NCBI RefSeq assembly: GCF_932276165.1
Contig: NC_063992.1
Location: forward strand, 7,512,001 to 7,576,000
DNA from: Plutella xylostella
Taxonomy: Eukaryota; Arthropoda; Insecta; Lepidoptera; Plutellidae
DNA: 64,000 nt
Direction of reading: 5' to 3'
Made by a program: the position numbers and the translations under genes. This document shows, piece by piece, positions 10,001 through 21,070 of the stretch. Each line of letters starts with the position of its first letter. Positions within the stretch are counted from its first letter, which is position 1. The notes under the pieces are model-generated. The model ran no database searches, had not been told where the DNA came from, and saw only the letters and a program-made list of their open reading frames with translations.

Positions 10001-13000
10001 CGTCACCTCGCTCACCAAGTACTACAAGTGCGACGAGATGTTCACCAACCTCGAGGTAACCACTGCACACTATCTGTTTTGGAGCAGTCAGAAGGTTCCA
10101 AACCACCAGATTCTACAAAAAACTCCAGATCCAATCACTAAATCTGCCAACTTTAATAAGATACTGAAACCTGAAACATTTCAAAAGTTATTGACACTAA
10201 TTAAAACAACACAATTAAAACAGGGCACGTATTAAAAAGTAATTAACAACCATTTCATTAATAATATTTCCAAGCAATCTAAAGTACCTATTTCAAACAA
10301 CTCGATTTGAATAGGTAGTCTGTAAGAAAAAAATGTTCATCAGAAGATTTTATATTGACGATGAATTGGACTTTAAATTTGCGAGAGGCCCGTCTTAGTC
10401 AAGAGCTTGACATATGCTTGACATCGAATGAATCCAGCATAGACTATAGATTGGCAAGTTGCTTGGCGACCCTCCTTTCGGGGTGAAAGACGCGGAGGGG
10501 ACGAGGTACCCAAGACGACAGCGGGTAGCGGGAGGGGTAGCGGTGAAGGGCAACGCGTGCACTGCATGTCATTGTTACGGCAGTCTCGGCCGCGCAGCCG
10601 AGGCGGCCACATGTCTTATATAGTCTGTCATAATTTGAGTGCGACCCACATGAGATCATTGATCCTGAGACCATTAGTCTTAGGATGAGTGTTGAGGCCT
10701 TTTTAATATTATCATTATATTATTATTAGGTATCTATAATTCGTCATACCACCCGGAATTAAATCCTATTGAACTTGTGTGGCGGTACGTGAAAGGCGAA
10801 CGTCGATTGACTCTAACTTAGATAAAGAGATAAAAGACTTAGAGTTGCTTTTCTCTAATTATTCGCCTGAAAAGTGGAGAAATTGTGACGACCATGTCAT
10901 AAAAAATTAAGACGAATATTATAAATCTGATAGAGTATTTGACGATGTATTGGACAGGTTTGTTATTGTTTATTTATAATTTAATGTAAATTAAACATAA
11001 AATATTATAGGTGTACACCGAACTAATATGACTGGCGTACTCTAGTACATTATACTTCAAAGTAGGTATAATGTTTTTTGGTTTTTGTCTTAGATTTATA
11101 ATTGAAGTTAATGAAAACGATGATGAAGATGAGGATGACGACGACGATGAACAAGTTCAAACAGAGAGTGAACATGAAAGTGACATGGAAATTGATTTAT
11201 AAAATAAAACACTTTTACATAAATAAATTCAAATTGGTAGATATTCTGAAGGTAAACATCCGAATTTTAATGCTGTCAAACTATAAATTTTAAGCTAAAT
11301 ATGACATTTACGGGAACACTCATAGAATAAAATTTTACTTACGTCAGAAATAGTTATAGTGCCACAATCTTATCTGTTCCGGTGGCGACGTCGCTTGTGA
11401 TAGAAGCCAGTGATGCCATCGATTAAATTTTGCCTATTTCTGGTTTAAACGACAATGCATTTCTGCTATTAGCTATTTTTATAATTAGGTACATTCATAA
11501 ATATAGATAAATCAAAATTAGGGTCGATAGTAAATGAAAGAGGATATAATATATCAAAGGACATTTGTTGTATAAAAAATTTGTCCACGGCGCGGCGAAC
11601 AGAAACAAAATTAGTTCTGATTTTGTTCTGATATACTTTAGACATTAAATCTAGATTTTACAATGATAAAGGTAATATCTGTGGGTCGTGGGAATAACGA
11701 GATAGATAGACTTAAAAAAAACTATTAAGTACTTAATTATTATTTATTTATTTATGAACACTTTATTATTTTCATTTTCTAAAGTAACAAGAAACAAGAG
11801 CATAGAATTAAAAGAAATTCAGACAATGTACGTACAAAGGCTAATTGCCAAAAATCAATTTCTTCCAGCCAACCCTTGATATTCGTAGTGGAAGAAGAAG
11901 ATGATGATCATTAATCATCATTATTTCGTCTAAAATCACTGCAGGTGCGAGAAATTATTCTTGGTATACTGCCTAAGGTATAGGTTCGCAGCTTCACTCA
12001 CACCCGTAATCAAAGAAAAATAAAGATTATATACTTTCATCACGACCCATCCCGTCCCCACTGCTGGGGCACGGGTCTCTCGGGAAAATATTAATAAAAT
12101 TACATGTGAGTATATGGGTAAAATTATTCGTCATATTTGGCAACACTAACCTGTAACCGCTGCAACTCGTTCTTCCAATTTTTCAAACGGAATTAAAGGC
12201 GCCTGAATACGTTATGCTTCTTGCATAAAAGGCAATATATCTAGTATTACTTTTCTTGCATCACTTTTCAGCGCTTTTGGCATTATTACACCCAAAAAAT
12301 CACAAAACAAATGAAATAACGTAGCGTCAGCCTCTTCGCGGAAATTGACAACACAAATAACGCACAGAGTATGAAATGACGTTTGACAATGACGTCTCGT
12401 TAGTACACATTTTGACCACCGGAACAGATAAGATTGTGGCACTATACAAGCTATCGCGAGATTAATCCGGGCACACTTTTCTACGTGTGTAGCATGTCGT
12501 GCTACCTCGCCCCCGCCACTTCTTTCACCCCGCAAGGAGGGTCGCCAAGTAACTTGCCACATTATGATATTGTGTGAATCCAGTATCGCAGACGGCTCTC
12601 ATTTTATAGCCAGTCTGACACGGTGTCAAAAGTCATAGTTTTTCGGTGCTGCGACATTCTGATCCCATATCTAAACCATATTTCATATTATAAAAGACAA
12701 TATATCAAACTGAGGTTTTCACAACCAATACGACGCAAAGCATTCGTTTTAGCTGTACATTTATTTAAACGTTTTGTAATACCTATGTGCAATGTACCTA
12801 ACATTCGATATGTGATTAGATATGGCGGTGCGTGCCCGAGTCGGACCGGCGCGACATCTTCGAGGACTGCATCTTCACCATCACCAAGCGCGAGAAGGAA
12901 GAAGCCAAGGCTCTGAAGAAGAGGAATATGAAGATGCTTGCACAGGTAAAAAATATTTTTTAAAATACATTATCGTATATATGGGTTATTCAGTATATTC

Positions 13001-13438
13001 AGTGTAGGATGTTCACTTCTCGCTGTAAATTTTTACTAATGTAAAACATGTAATGTGACGCTAAACATCGGGGATGTTAAGACAAAGATACATTACTTCA
13101 TCTTCTTTTTGTATAAGCAAAGTTATACCTATTAGACATTAGGACCATTACTTTTTGAAAATGACACACCTGAATCCAATCCCCCTTAAACCAAACCCTT
13201 ATTACCACGTGTTAGAGAAGGAGAGGGTCCGAACAAATTAAGCTCTAAGCAACCGTTACTAAACAAATACAACCCTTACCCCCAGGTGCTAGAGAACATG
13301 AGCGAGATCACGTACAACAGCACGTGGAGCGAGGCGCAGGTGCTGCTGCTCGAGAACTCGGCGTTCAAGAACGACGTCAGCCTGCTCGGCATGGACAAGG
13401 AGGACGCGCTCATTGGTCAGTACACTGGACAGAGTGAG

Positions 13439-13475
<37 letters not shown>

Positions 13476-16400
13476 AAGGGATTTGTATTACTGGCTTAAT
13501 AAGACTTCCTTTTTACAGTAAGTGTATTTTTTTGATAATTTTTGATTGAATGTGTCCGGCACGGCTGTTAGACATTGTGTCAGTCACGTAACATCAGTCC
13601 GTACCGCAAAACGGTACCGTAAATAGAAATGTTATTGGTAAAAAGGAACAGAGTCTGTCTTTCCCGGAATGTTATACAGGGTGTCCCGTAAATAGTGTAC
13701 CAACGGAAAGACCGGAGCGTTAACTCAGGGAGTCAATCTGAAGAATGAGTGAGAAGAACTATTTTTTTACTTTCGCCTTTCGCTTCATTTGAAACACTTG
13801 TAAACTGTGACTATTTATTTCAGTGTTCGAGCAGCACATCCGCAACCTGGAGACGGAGTACCTGGCGGAGCGCGAGCAGCTCAAGAAGCGGAACAAGCGC
13901 CAGCAGCGGAAGAACAGAGACAACTTCCTGGTAAATACATACTCATTTATACATATTGCTTTATCCAATATCTGCCACGAATGCCAGATTCAATAATGCG
14001 GCTGTGAAAGCTATTTATTATATTACGATTTTATCGAATCACTGTATGGAGGCTCACCTTTGCACATGCGAATCTTAATCGATTGATACCTTCTATTATA
14101 AGCAGGTTTTAGCGATGATAAATTAACATAATTATGAAGCAGAGCAGACCAACCTAACTCTGACCCGTACAACAATAAGGATACATATGTATATCGCAAG
14201 CATCGCCTGTGAGCATAAAATAAAATCTTGACTCAATAACGGCGTATACCGCAGGCGCTGCTGGACGGGCTGCACGAGGAGGGCAAGCTCACGTCCATGT
14301 CGCTGTGGGTGGAGCTGTACCCCGTCATCTCCGCCGACACGCGCTTCTCCGCCATGCTGGGTAATCTATTCTAATATACGTGTCTATACCTGAAGGCGTA
14401 GCATGGGCCGCAATAAGCGCACCTCAAGACGTGACGAAAGTTTTCCGCCAAAGGCGAAGTCGAAGCCGTGCGAGACGTGCGTGCCGTGTTCTATCTGGAA
14501 AACTGAGTTTCCAGCATGCTACAGCTGTGTATGTTAAAATCATTAAAGTTACAGAACAGCCAAGTGTCTTTATAGATGTCTGGTATTTTATGCAAGAAAA
14601 ATGCGTGTTTTGCGCATGTCATCTGCTTAGATCAACACTGCTAACATCACTTCTTACATACCTTCTCCAGGCCAAAGCGGCTCCACACCGCTGGACCTGT
14701 TCAAGTTCTACGTGGAGAACCTCAAGGCTCGCTTCCACGACGAGAAGAAGGTGATCAAGGAGATCCTCAAAGAGAAGGAGTTCGAAGTCCGCCCCGACAC
14801 CTCCTTCGAAGAGTTCGCGACCGTGGTCTGTGAGGACTCGAAGAGTGCTGCTCTGGACGCCGGCAATGTCAAGTTGACATATAACTCGCTGCTTGAAAAG
14901 GTAATACAATCACAAATTATTAGTATATCTTCCTCATCACCATCAGCCTATAGCAGTCGGACGTAGGCCTCTTCCAAAGCACGCCACTGCATGCGATCTA
15001 TAGCTTTCCGCATCTATATACTGTTCAATCAAACAGGAGATTAAACCAGATGCCTGCGACATATACATAACCAGCCATCTTTCGCAAGTTGTCACCCCAT
15101 ATCTTCTGGACAGACATGTCCATTGAGGAAGGTATAGGTATTTAGGGTATCCAGCGTGGTGGTTATAATGCTACAATAGTCTATGCCTACTTTGCAGCCT
15201 CTTCGTTATAATCTTAAAAAGTAATAAACAATTTTTATCGTTAATCACCACAAACTAGCATGTTTTCACTATTTTTAAAAGAGGAGTTTCGATGCTCCAA
15301 TCAATTAAGTTTTCCTTAAAAATATGTATGAAAAAACAAGATGTGTAACTAAAACAACCTTAAATTAACTTCCTCTTGCTCCATCCAGGCGGAAGCGCGC
15401 AACAAAGAGAAGCTGAAAGAAGAGTCGAAAGCCCAGAAGAAGATCGAGAGCGCGTTCAAGTGGGCGCTAACGGAGGCCAACATCGACCCCGCGCTGCCGT
15501 GGAGCGAGGCGCGGGAGAAATTAGACCTCGAGCTCCCTGAGTTCACCGCCGTGCCCGATGAGCACGACCGCGAGGCTATATACAAGGTATGTGTAGCATG
15601 TGTAGGTATAGGCTATACCGGAGCCAGCGATAAACGGATATTGACCTTTACCACAGGGTTACCAATTCGACTGACAGCGTCGCTAGGCACAGGGTTACCA
15701 CTTACGCGGGAACGACACTAAAGTGTTAGAAACACATGGAAAGCGATACTTATCGTTTTCCTTTTGACGCTGACTACTGTAGAATAAGAGGTCAATGGCC
15801 GTTTTTAGTGTAGTATGTGTAGGTATAGTCTATACCGGAGCCAGCGATAAACGACTATTCTTTTCTCTGCGGCGATGTAATTGTTCACACTTGGCTCACA
15901 GAATAGCCCACCACCACTGTTGTAGGTGTAGTTATAATTGGGATAAGTGGGATAAGGACCTGCTGAAGGCGGTTGGAATTAGAGACTATTCACATTTAAC
16001 ACGTGGGATTTACTTTCCCAACGGGAATATAACGTTAATCCTCAGTCAAATAATTGTACGTAGTTTGTAAGCGAAATGTTCATTGGGCGATAAAAACACA
16101 ATGATTAATACATAATATATTTGTTTGTCAAAATGCAGGACTACCAGAACGAGCAGGAGGACAGCTGCATGCACTACCACCACCCCAAGCCGCGCAAGTC
16201 CAAGCGAAGCAAGAAGAAGAAGCGGTCCAACTCCGCCTCCTTGGTATGTGCTTTATTATGAATGATGTTGGAGCACGGTTGTCAGTATGATGCAATCACC
16301 CGAATCTCTGAATCATTTCAAATTATAATTAACAATTTAAAGTTATAAATGTAATGAACGAATATTCAAAGTTATTAACTCATATTAAAAAGTAAAAATT

Positions 16401-19400
16401 GCATATTAAAACGTGATTAGTTCATATAAAACTTAATTCATTAAAAGTAATTAACATGATGAGCAATCAAAAGTACCTACTTCAAATAAGTCAATTCGCG
16501 AATTAAAGAATTCGCGAGGTCCGTCTCAGTCAAGAGCTTGACATCGAATGAGTCAAATATCGAAGACGGCTCTTCTTTTATAGGCGACACTCTGACCACG
16601 TGGCTCGCGGAAATTTAACTAATAACAATAACAACATTCCTCTTTATTTGCACCAAAACAGTAAAAATAAAAAAATAAAACCAGTACAAAAATGCAGCTT
16701 TATTGCTTAGAGCAGTCTCTACCAGACAACCTTTGGATGGAAGAGAGTTTAAAAAAGAACAGGATTAGAGATAGTTGTGGTGCCAACGTGTAATACACTA
16801 TCTACCAGTTTCAATAACTCTATCTATCGATAGCTGACAGTTACTTTCATACGATTTTGATAGAATGCAACGTTTTATGCGTCAAAATCGTATTAGCGTC
16901 AATTCACACGTACCACAACCACACCACGTCGCAGCGACATAAGGTGGTCAAGCTGTGGTTACGTGTGAATTGAGTGGCAGCGGCTTTTAGCAGTTGCGTT
17001 GTGGCAGCGACAAAATGTCGGTGTGGTTGTGCTGTCGCTGTCGTTGCGATGTGGTAACCACGTGGTCGTTTGCAGGGAGAGAAGGTGGCTGTCGTGCCGC
17101 CGCCGCGTGGCGGCGTTGCCGACGCGATGTGGTTGCGATGTGGTCGTATTACACAGGTGGACGATGACAACGGCAAAATGTGGCACGTGTGAATTGGATT
17201 ATTCATTGTCAATACAAAATATACGCCCGACCACACCGCGTGGTTGTGGTGTGGTTGTGGCTGTGGTGTGGTTGTGGTACGTCTGAATTGACCCTTATAG
17301 TAACTATCAGCTATCGATAGATAGAGTAATGAAACTGGCAGTATATTTTAAATCCCCATTCTCCTGCAAGTGTGTCTACTGTCACACAGTCTCCAACAGC
17401 ATATTATCTGTTATTCTTGGTCCTCATAGCACAGGGAATCCTAGTTTTAGGACTAATTGGCACATACAAATTCAACAATTTGTATGTGTCTTTGTTGGTT
17501 TTCAAATAAAGAAATTTTTATTAATTTTTATTATTATTCCCCAGTCTCGCTCGCGCTCGCGCTCGCGCACGCCGTCCGAGCGCTCGCCGTCCGCGTCCAG
17601 CTCCGAGGAGCGCAAGCACAAGAAGGCCAAGAAGAAGCACCGCCGACACACGCCCGTGCCCGTACGTATAGTGAAGACGGTGTGATGTAGTTGATATCTT
17701 CGACAGTACTGGTCATCGATTGATAAGTAAGAGAGAGCCACGTACAGGAATAGAATAGAGGTGGTATAGAATAAATCTCGACTTTAACAATTCTGCGCCA
17801 CGTTTGGACAGGCTATCCGAGGGTGGCCGTCTACCATTGCCGCCAAGAGTCGGTTAGGGTCAGGCCCCATTGGCAGAAATGGTGCCTCGTTTTTTTATGG
17901 AAACCAAACATAAAAAAACCATACCTCTTTGGACGGTAGGTAATTGACAGTTTCCGAATTTATATTTTTATCAAAATTGTATAAACTAATGGAGTCAACT
18001 GTAAAGTACCTAGACAAACTCACAAACTTGCTATTTATTCATCAAACATTGACAGTTTTTTAAGTAGGTAGTTTAACAAAGTACAAAAGTGTATAACTAC
18101 TGTATGACTCACCCACTCTCCCCCCAACAGAAGTCGCCAACCCCCGAGGAGGGCGGCATCTCTGACGAGTCTCCCGCGCGCGTGAGGCCCAAGAAGAGCA
18201 AGCGCAGCGCGCCGACCAGTCCCGAGCTCGACGAGCCCGTCTACAAGCCCAAGAAGAAGAAGGACAAGAAGGATAAGAAAGACAAGTATGTATTAGCTTC
18301 GGCGGCTAGATACACTGCTCCATGGATCCCTGATGTCAGACTTATGTCTGGCTGACGGTATAGTGCCTGTAGTTTATGACCGAGTTCGAGTGAGTACGTC
18401 AACTGCTAAACATAGGCCTCCCCCAATGATTTCCACCTTGTCTGATCGGAGGCCGCCCGCATCCAATGCTTTCCCAGTGTAAGAGCTACTTAGGTCACTA
18501 TAAATATATCACGTGGTTTAGAAAAGCGGGCTGCTCGATCACAACACAACTGTAATCCGAGAGATCATAGTAGTACAATAGGCAGAGATGAATCGGAAGC
18601 TTGCTTGCTACCATAAGATAAGGCCGCAAGCTGTATCGCCGTATTTCCGTTTTAGCGAACCGGTATGTCGTTTTAAAGAAAAGTATGTGAGTACGTACGT
18701 ATAAATAAGATGTTAAACCGTAAGACATTAAAATCTACTTTTAAACAATTTCTCGTAATCTACCACGTAAGAATTTTATTCAGTTTGTCTCCTACTCTTT
18801 CAGGCTTCAATCCGACATTCTCGAGCTATTATCTGATATGATAAAAAAGGATCGCAGGTTATACCAATGTCCATTAAATTTTAGTTTTGTTTTAAGTTTA
18901 TTTATTTTACGTACAATTAAAACGGTATAAAAAGACCACGATATTTGAATAACATTTAACTATACATATAATAATATTAGTTCGGTTTTATTGAAATAGG
19001 AATAGATATGACTTCTTATTGTATTCAATGTACCTACTATTTTCATTAGAAACTTCTAGGCCTCCACAACACAACCATAATTTCATTATAATCGTATTAT
19101 ATTATATCTTGAAGTAGGTACCTAACTAGTTGTAAGTTTTACGTATGCTATAAATTAATATATATGTATTAAGATTGGTGTTTATAACGTATGGTTTAGT
19201 TACTTTGGGTAAAATAGTTAGAATGTAAGGTACATCATATTTTAGACTTTCCCCGGAATACTCGTAGTCTAACCATAATAAAAAATGTAACTAGACCAAT
19301 CACAGGGTAGCTGCATAATGTCGTGCGTACTCGATGATTTAAGTATTTTACATAGACACGGGTACTTTTTCTGCTACTGCGACTTCGTGAAGAAATTGGT

Positions 19401-19701
19401 CAAATTTCTTATTAATTGATCATTACCCTATCACAATCTCAATAAGTAACAGCTTCAGCTGCAACAGACATCTTAATCGTCGATTTGATTAGCGATGTGA
19501 TTGATGGATAATAGATGATGCATTATTGATGCCTTATACAGCGTAATCTATATAGCTACACGAATATCTAAACCTAAGAATTAATAAATGTATGTACTGA
19601 CTTACAGGTCCCCGCGCGGCGGCGGCGCGTGGAGCGACGCGGAGCTGGAGTCGCGGCGCGCGGCGCTGCTGGCGCAGCTGCACGAGCAGGAGGCCGACTG
19701 A
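7055..19701 (+). CDS. Prp40: pre-mRNA-processing factor 40 (PRPF40), WW/FF protein
   Basis: Eighteen coding exons: 7055-7057, 7139-7354, 7510-7665, 7888-8039, 8597-8754, 9094-9206, 9525-9673, 9944-10055, 12820-12945, 13286-13415, 13824-13930, 14255-14360, 14671-14900, 15389-15586, 16139-16243, 17545-17661, 18131-18285, 19608-19701. All junctions are GT-AG and keep one frame of 808 residues. PRPF40 is a U1 snRNP-associated factor that bridges 5' splice site and branch-site proteins. Order: Pro/Met/Gly-rich N-terminus, WW1 (~89-121, CPW to WEKP), WW2 (~131-160, VWKEY to WVVP), FF repeats from ~250 to ~650 (e.g. AIEAFKELL, RRDIFEDCIF), then an RS/Lys-rich tail and a C-terminal helix WSDAELESRRAALL. 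The first coding exon is only ATG. A candidate readthrough extension follows the stop (19702-19812). Its 2.8-kb intron 8 is full of nested transposons. Confidence 0.95.
8286..8538 (+). mobile_element. truncated non-LTR retrotransposon, C-terminal tail
   Basis: In PRPF40 intron 4. The translated piece (8291-8497) has GKRRPGRPRTTWRRSVEKE, then AQDREKWKSFLRALCP and a stop, the standard C-terminus of many LINE reverse transcriptases. After a short 3' UTR it ends in a (TCA)n microsatellite (8514-8537), the kind of tail seen at LINE 3' ends. Heavily 5'-truncated; not functional. Confidence 0.8.
10195..10442. repeat. interspersed repeat A, left part
   Basis: Shares a run of blocks with 16359-16620: AAAGTAATTAAC, AAAGTACCTA.TTCAAA, then CGAG.CCCGTCT.AGTCAAGAGCTTGACAT and CATCGAATGA. 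The copy continues at 12576-12625 after an insertion, where GACGGCTCT and TTTTATAG match 16563-16585. Family not identified. Confidence 0.55.
10741..11200 (+). pseudogene. DDE transposase C-terminal remnant
   Basis: Translates as YHPELNPIELVWRYVKGER followed by a disrupted frame; the PELNPIE.VW..VKG signature is the last catalytic block of IS630/Tc1-type and related insect DDE transposases. A short acidic tail (ENDDEDEDDDDDEQ to EIDL and stop) at 11106-11201 fits the C-terminus of the same class. Stop codons and gaps show it is dead. Confidence 0.65.
11357..12444. mobile_element. TA-target DNA transposon, deleted copy
   Basis: A 1088-bp element with perfect 29-bp terminal inverted repeats (beginning TAGTGCCACAATCTTATC) and TA duplications at 11355-11356 and 12445-12446. 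On the minus strand near 12290-12140 there is a transposase-like start, MPKALKSDARKVILDI, and further on VAAVTG, the same helix-turn-helix type as in the 2230-3089 element. A 221-bp MITE with almost the same ends lies at 49422-49642. Confidence 0.75.
13427..13478. repeat. (GA)n microsatellite
   Basis: Interrupted GAGAGA tract, with occasional GATA, in a PRPF40 intron just after exon 10. Confidence 0.9.
14936..15020. repeat. degenerate lepidopteran interspersed repeat
   Basis: Contains a variant of the very common moth/butterfly repeat core 'CACTGCTGGACATAGGCCTCC' (here AGCAGTCGGACGTAGGCCTCT) followed by the usual CCA.GCACGCCA and TAGC.TTCCGCAT. Similar decayed copies are at about 18395-18480 and 30570-30690. 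Family not certain. Confidence 0.5.
15589..15860. repeat. direct repeat pair in PRPF40 intron
   Basis: About 40 bp (TGTGTAGGTATAG.CTATACC then GGAGCCAGCGATAAACG) occurs at about 15599-15638 and again at about 15815-15853. The first copy lies directly behind the exon 14 donor. Confidence 0.6.
16359..16620. repeat. interspersed repeat A, second copy
   Basis: Uninterrupted relative of the split copy at 10195-10442/12576-12625; it carries both the GTCAAGAGCTTGACATCGAA block and the GACGGCTCTTCTTTTATAG block close together, which supports the reading that the first copy was split by an insertion. Confidence 0.55.
16806..17337. mobile_element. inverted-repeat element with inner GTGGT foldback
   Basis: Outer inverted repeats of about 40 bp (16806-16846 and 17297-17337, both containing CTATCTATCGATAGCTGA) enclose a second inverted pair (16898-16927 and 17263-17292, starting GTCAATTCACACGTACC). 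The inner element is packed with GTGGTTGTGGTGTGG-like units and their complements. Two nested MITEs or one MITE with subterminal repeats; it lies in the PRPF40 intron before exon 16. The open frames in it are by-products of the repeats. Confidence 0.65.
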
Positions 19702-19812
19702 CGCTGCGTCACGCACATCCACATCTTCAACGACTACCCGCGCCCCGCGCCGCCCCCCGAGCCGCCCGCGCCCGCGCCGCCCAGCGCCAGCGACAGTGAT
19801 ACCCCCGAGTGA
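19702..19812 (+). other. candidate readthrough extension of PRPF40
   Basis: Directly behind the PRPF40 TGA (19699-19701) the same frame stays open for 36 codons to a second TGA at 19810-19812. In 34 of 36 codons the third base is G or C, the bias of the PRPF40 exons, whereas DNA after the second stop turns AT-rich. The encoded peptide has an N-terminal HIHIFNDYPR segment, a Pro/Ala-rich middle and an acidic SASDSDTPE end. The first stop has C at +4, the leaky context known from insect readthrough genes. Translation is not shown by sequence alone; alternatives are sequence error, a nonsense variant, or an unspliced alternative end. Confidence 0.5.
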
Positions 19813-21070
19813 ATGCGAATTGTGCCGTCAAACTTGAAGCGTTTACTACACGATGAGAGGGCGCTTGGTCGTAGCCCGCTCGTGTGAAAATAGAGTATGA
19901 TCAGATTCCGGTGATTGGCTGTCTTTGTCTGGGAGCGCTCGGATTACTTGTTATGATATTATGAGTAGCATCCAGTCACTCGGTCCGCGCGAACTCTTGT
20001 CGTGTAAACTACGCTTAATTGCATTTTTTAGAAACTGAAGCTGAGCGTAGTACCTAATCACATGCCCGCCATGGCTCACTAAAATACATCTCTCAAGGAT
20101 GGCATAGAATAATAATATGGAATACCTACAAATACATTCAGAAACTGGATAACTTGAGAGGAGATAGGTACTGCTCAGTCGCAAAAAGTTTGACGGAATT
20201 TCGGCTACAATATGTGCAAAGGATTCTTATAGCTAAACTAAAATATTAATCCTTTCGCCTATTGTACACCCTGTGAAGTGAATCGGCTTTAAAATGACTT
20301 TCAGTAGCGTTATTTAACATATAGTGTTATTAAACAATAAATATTTTGTGTGTTCTAATTAGTTTACTTGTGACACCTACTATTTATAAGTTCATGGACA
20401 ACAGTGTAAAATTTAATAGATACTTGATGTTCATTTTAAGCTTGTAATTTAACTAATAGGTAACAAATATATTTTAACTATTATTATGAGATATGTAATA
20501 TTAACTATATTTTACTTTGCGGCAGCGAGAAGTGAGTGGTATTTGGACAATAGAAAGCATAAAAAGAGAAGGCATGCAATATAGTACCTAAAGACTGAAA
20601 GACGTTTCGGAATTTACGGTTGATCGATAAATGATAGGTTACCTATCCAATTTATGTGAATATTATCAATGTTGAATGATACCTAATAAATGTTGACTTA
20701 AGAACAGAACTTTTTTGGTTTTATTTAATTAAATGGCCTATCTATAGGCACAGTCCCTCCCTGGAGCTATTCTATGACTGGACATGTCGGTTACGTTGAG
20801 AGGTGAGAGGTATCAGTGTTGGTGGGCATGACATTGAGCTGCCTTAGGAAAGTGGGTATACGTACGAAGGTACATACATGATTCAACGCCGCGCGCTTCG
20901 TATATAATAGGCAGCCTGGCTCCGCAGTCAGTAAAATACAAATCTCAATGTGTTGGACGTGCCAGCTTTCGATAACTGGGCTATACTACAAATCATGGTA
21001 CCTATACCGTTTCCTACCCTACCTAGGTATCTATCATACTTTTAATAAAACCAATTAATTTGCGTGAAGA
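19813..21070. other. PRPF40 3' UTR and convergent intergenic DNA
   Basis: Holds plus-strand AATAAA signals near 20335 and 20688, suitable for PRPF40 ends. A TATATAATA followed 29 bp later by a TCAGT initiator lies at 20901-20932 and is described as a finding. No recognised gene. Confidence 0.45.

Larger units (their letters stand above)
10443..12575. mobile_element. composite insertion interrupting repeat A
   Basis: The inserted block has inverted end sequences: GGCAAGTTGCTTGGCGACCC near 10453 and its near-complement (GGGTCGCCAAGTAACTTGCC) near 12540. TGAATCCAGYAT occurs on both sides (about 10431-10442 and 12574-12585) and could be the target duplication. It contains a transposase remnant (10741-11200) and a further transposon (11357-12444), so several events are stacked. 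Boundaries are approximate. Confidence 0.45.

Noticed and set aside
16904..17286. Overlapping open frames of up to 110 codons
   Set aside because: They arise from GTGGT/ACCAC repeats of a foldback element; composition, not coding.
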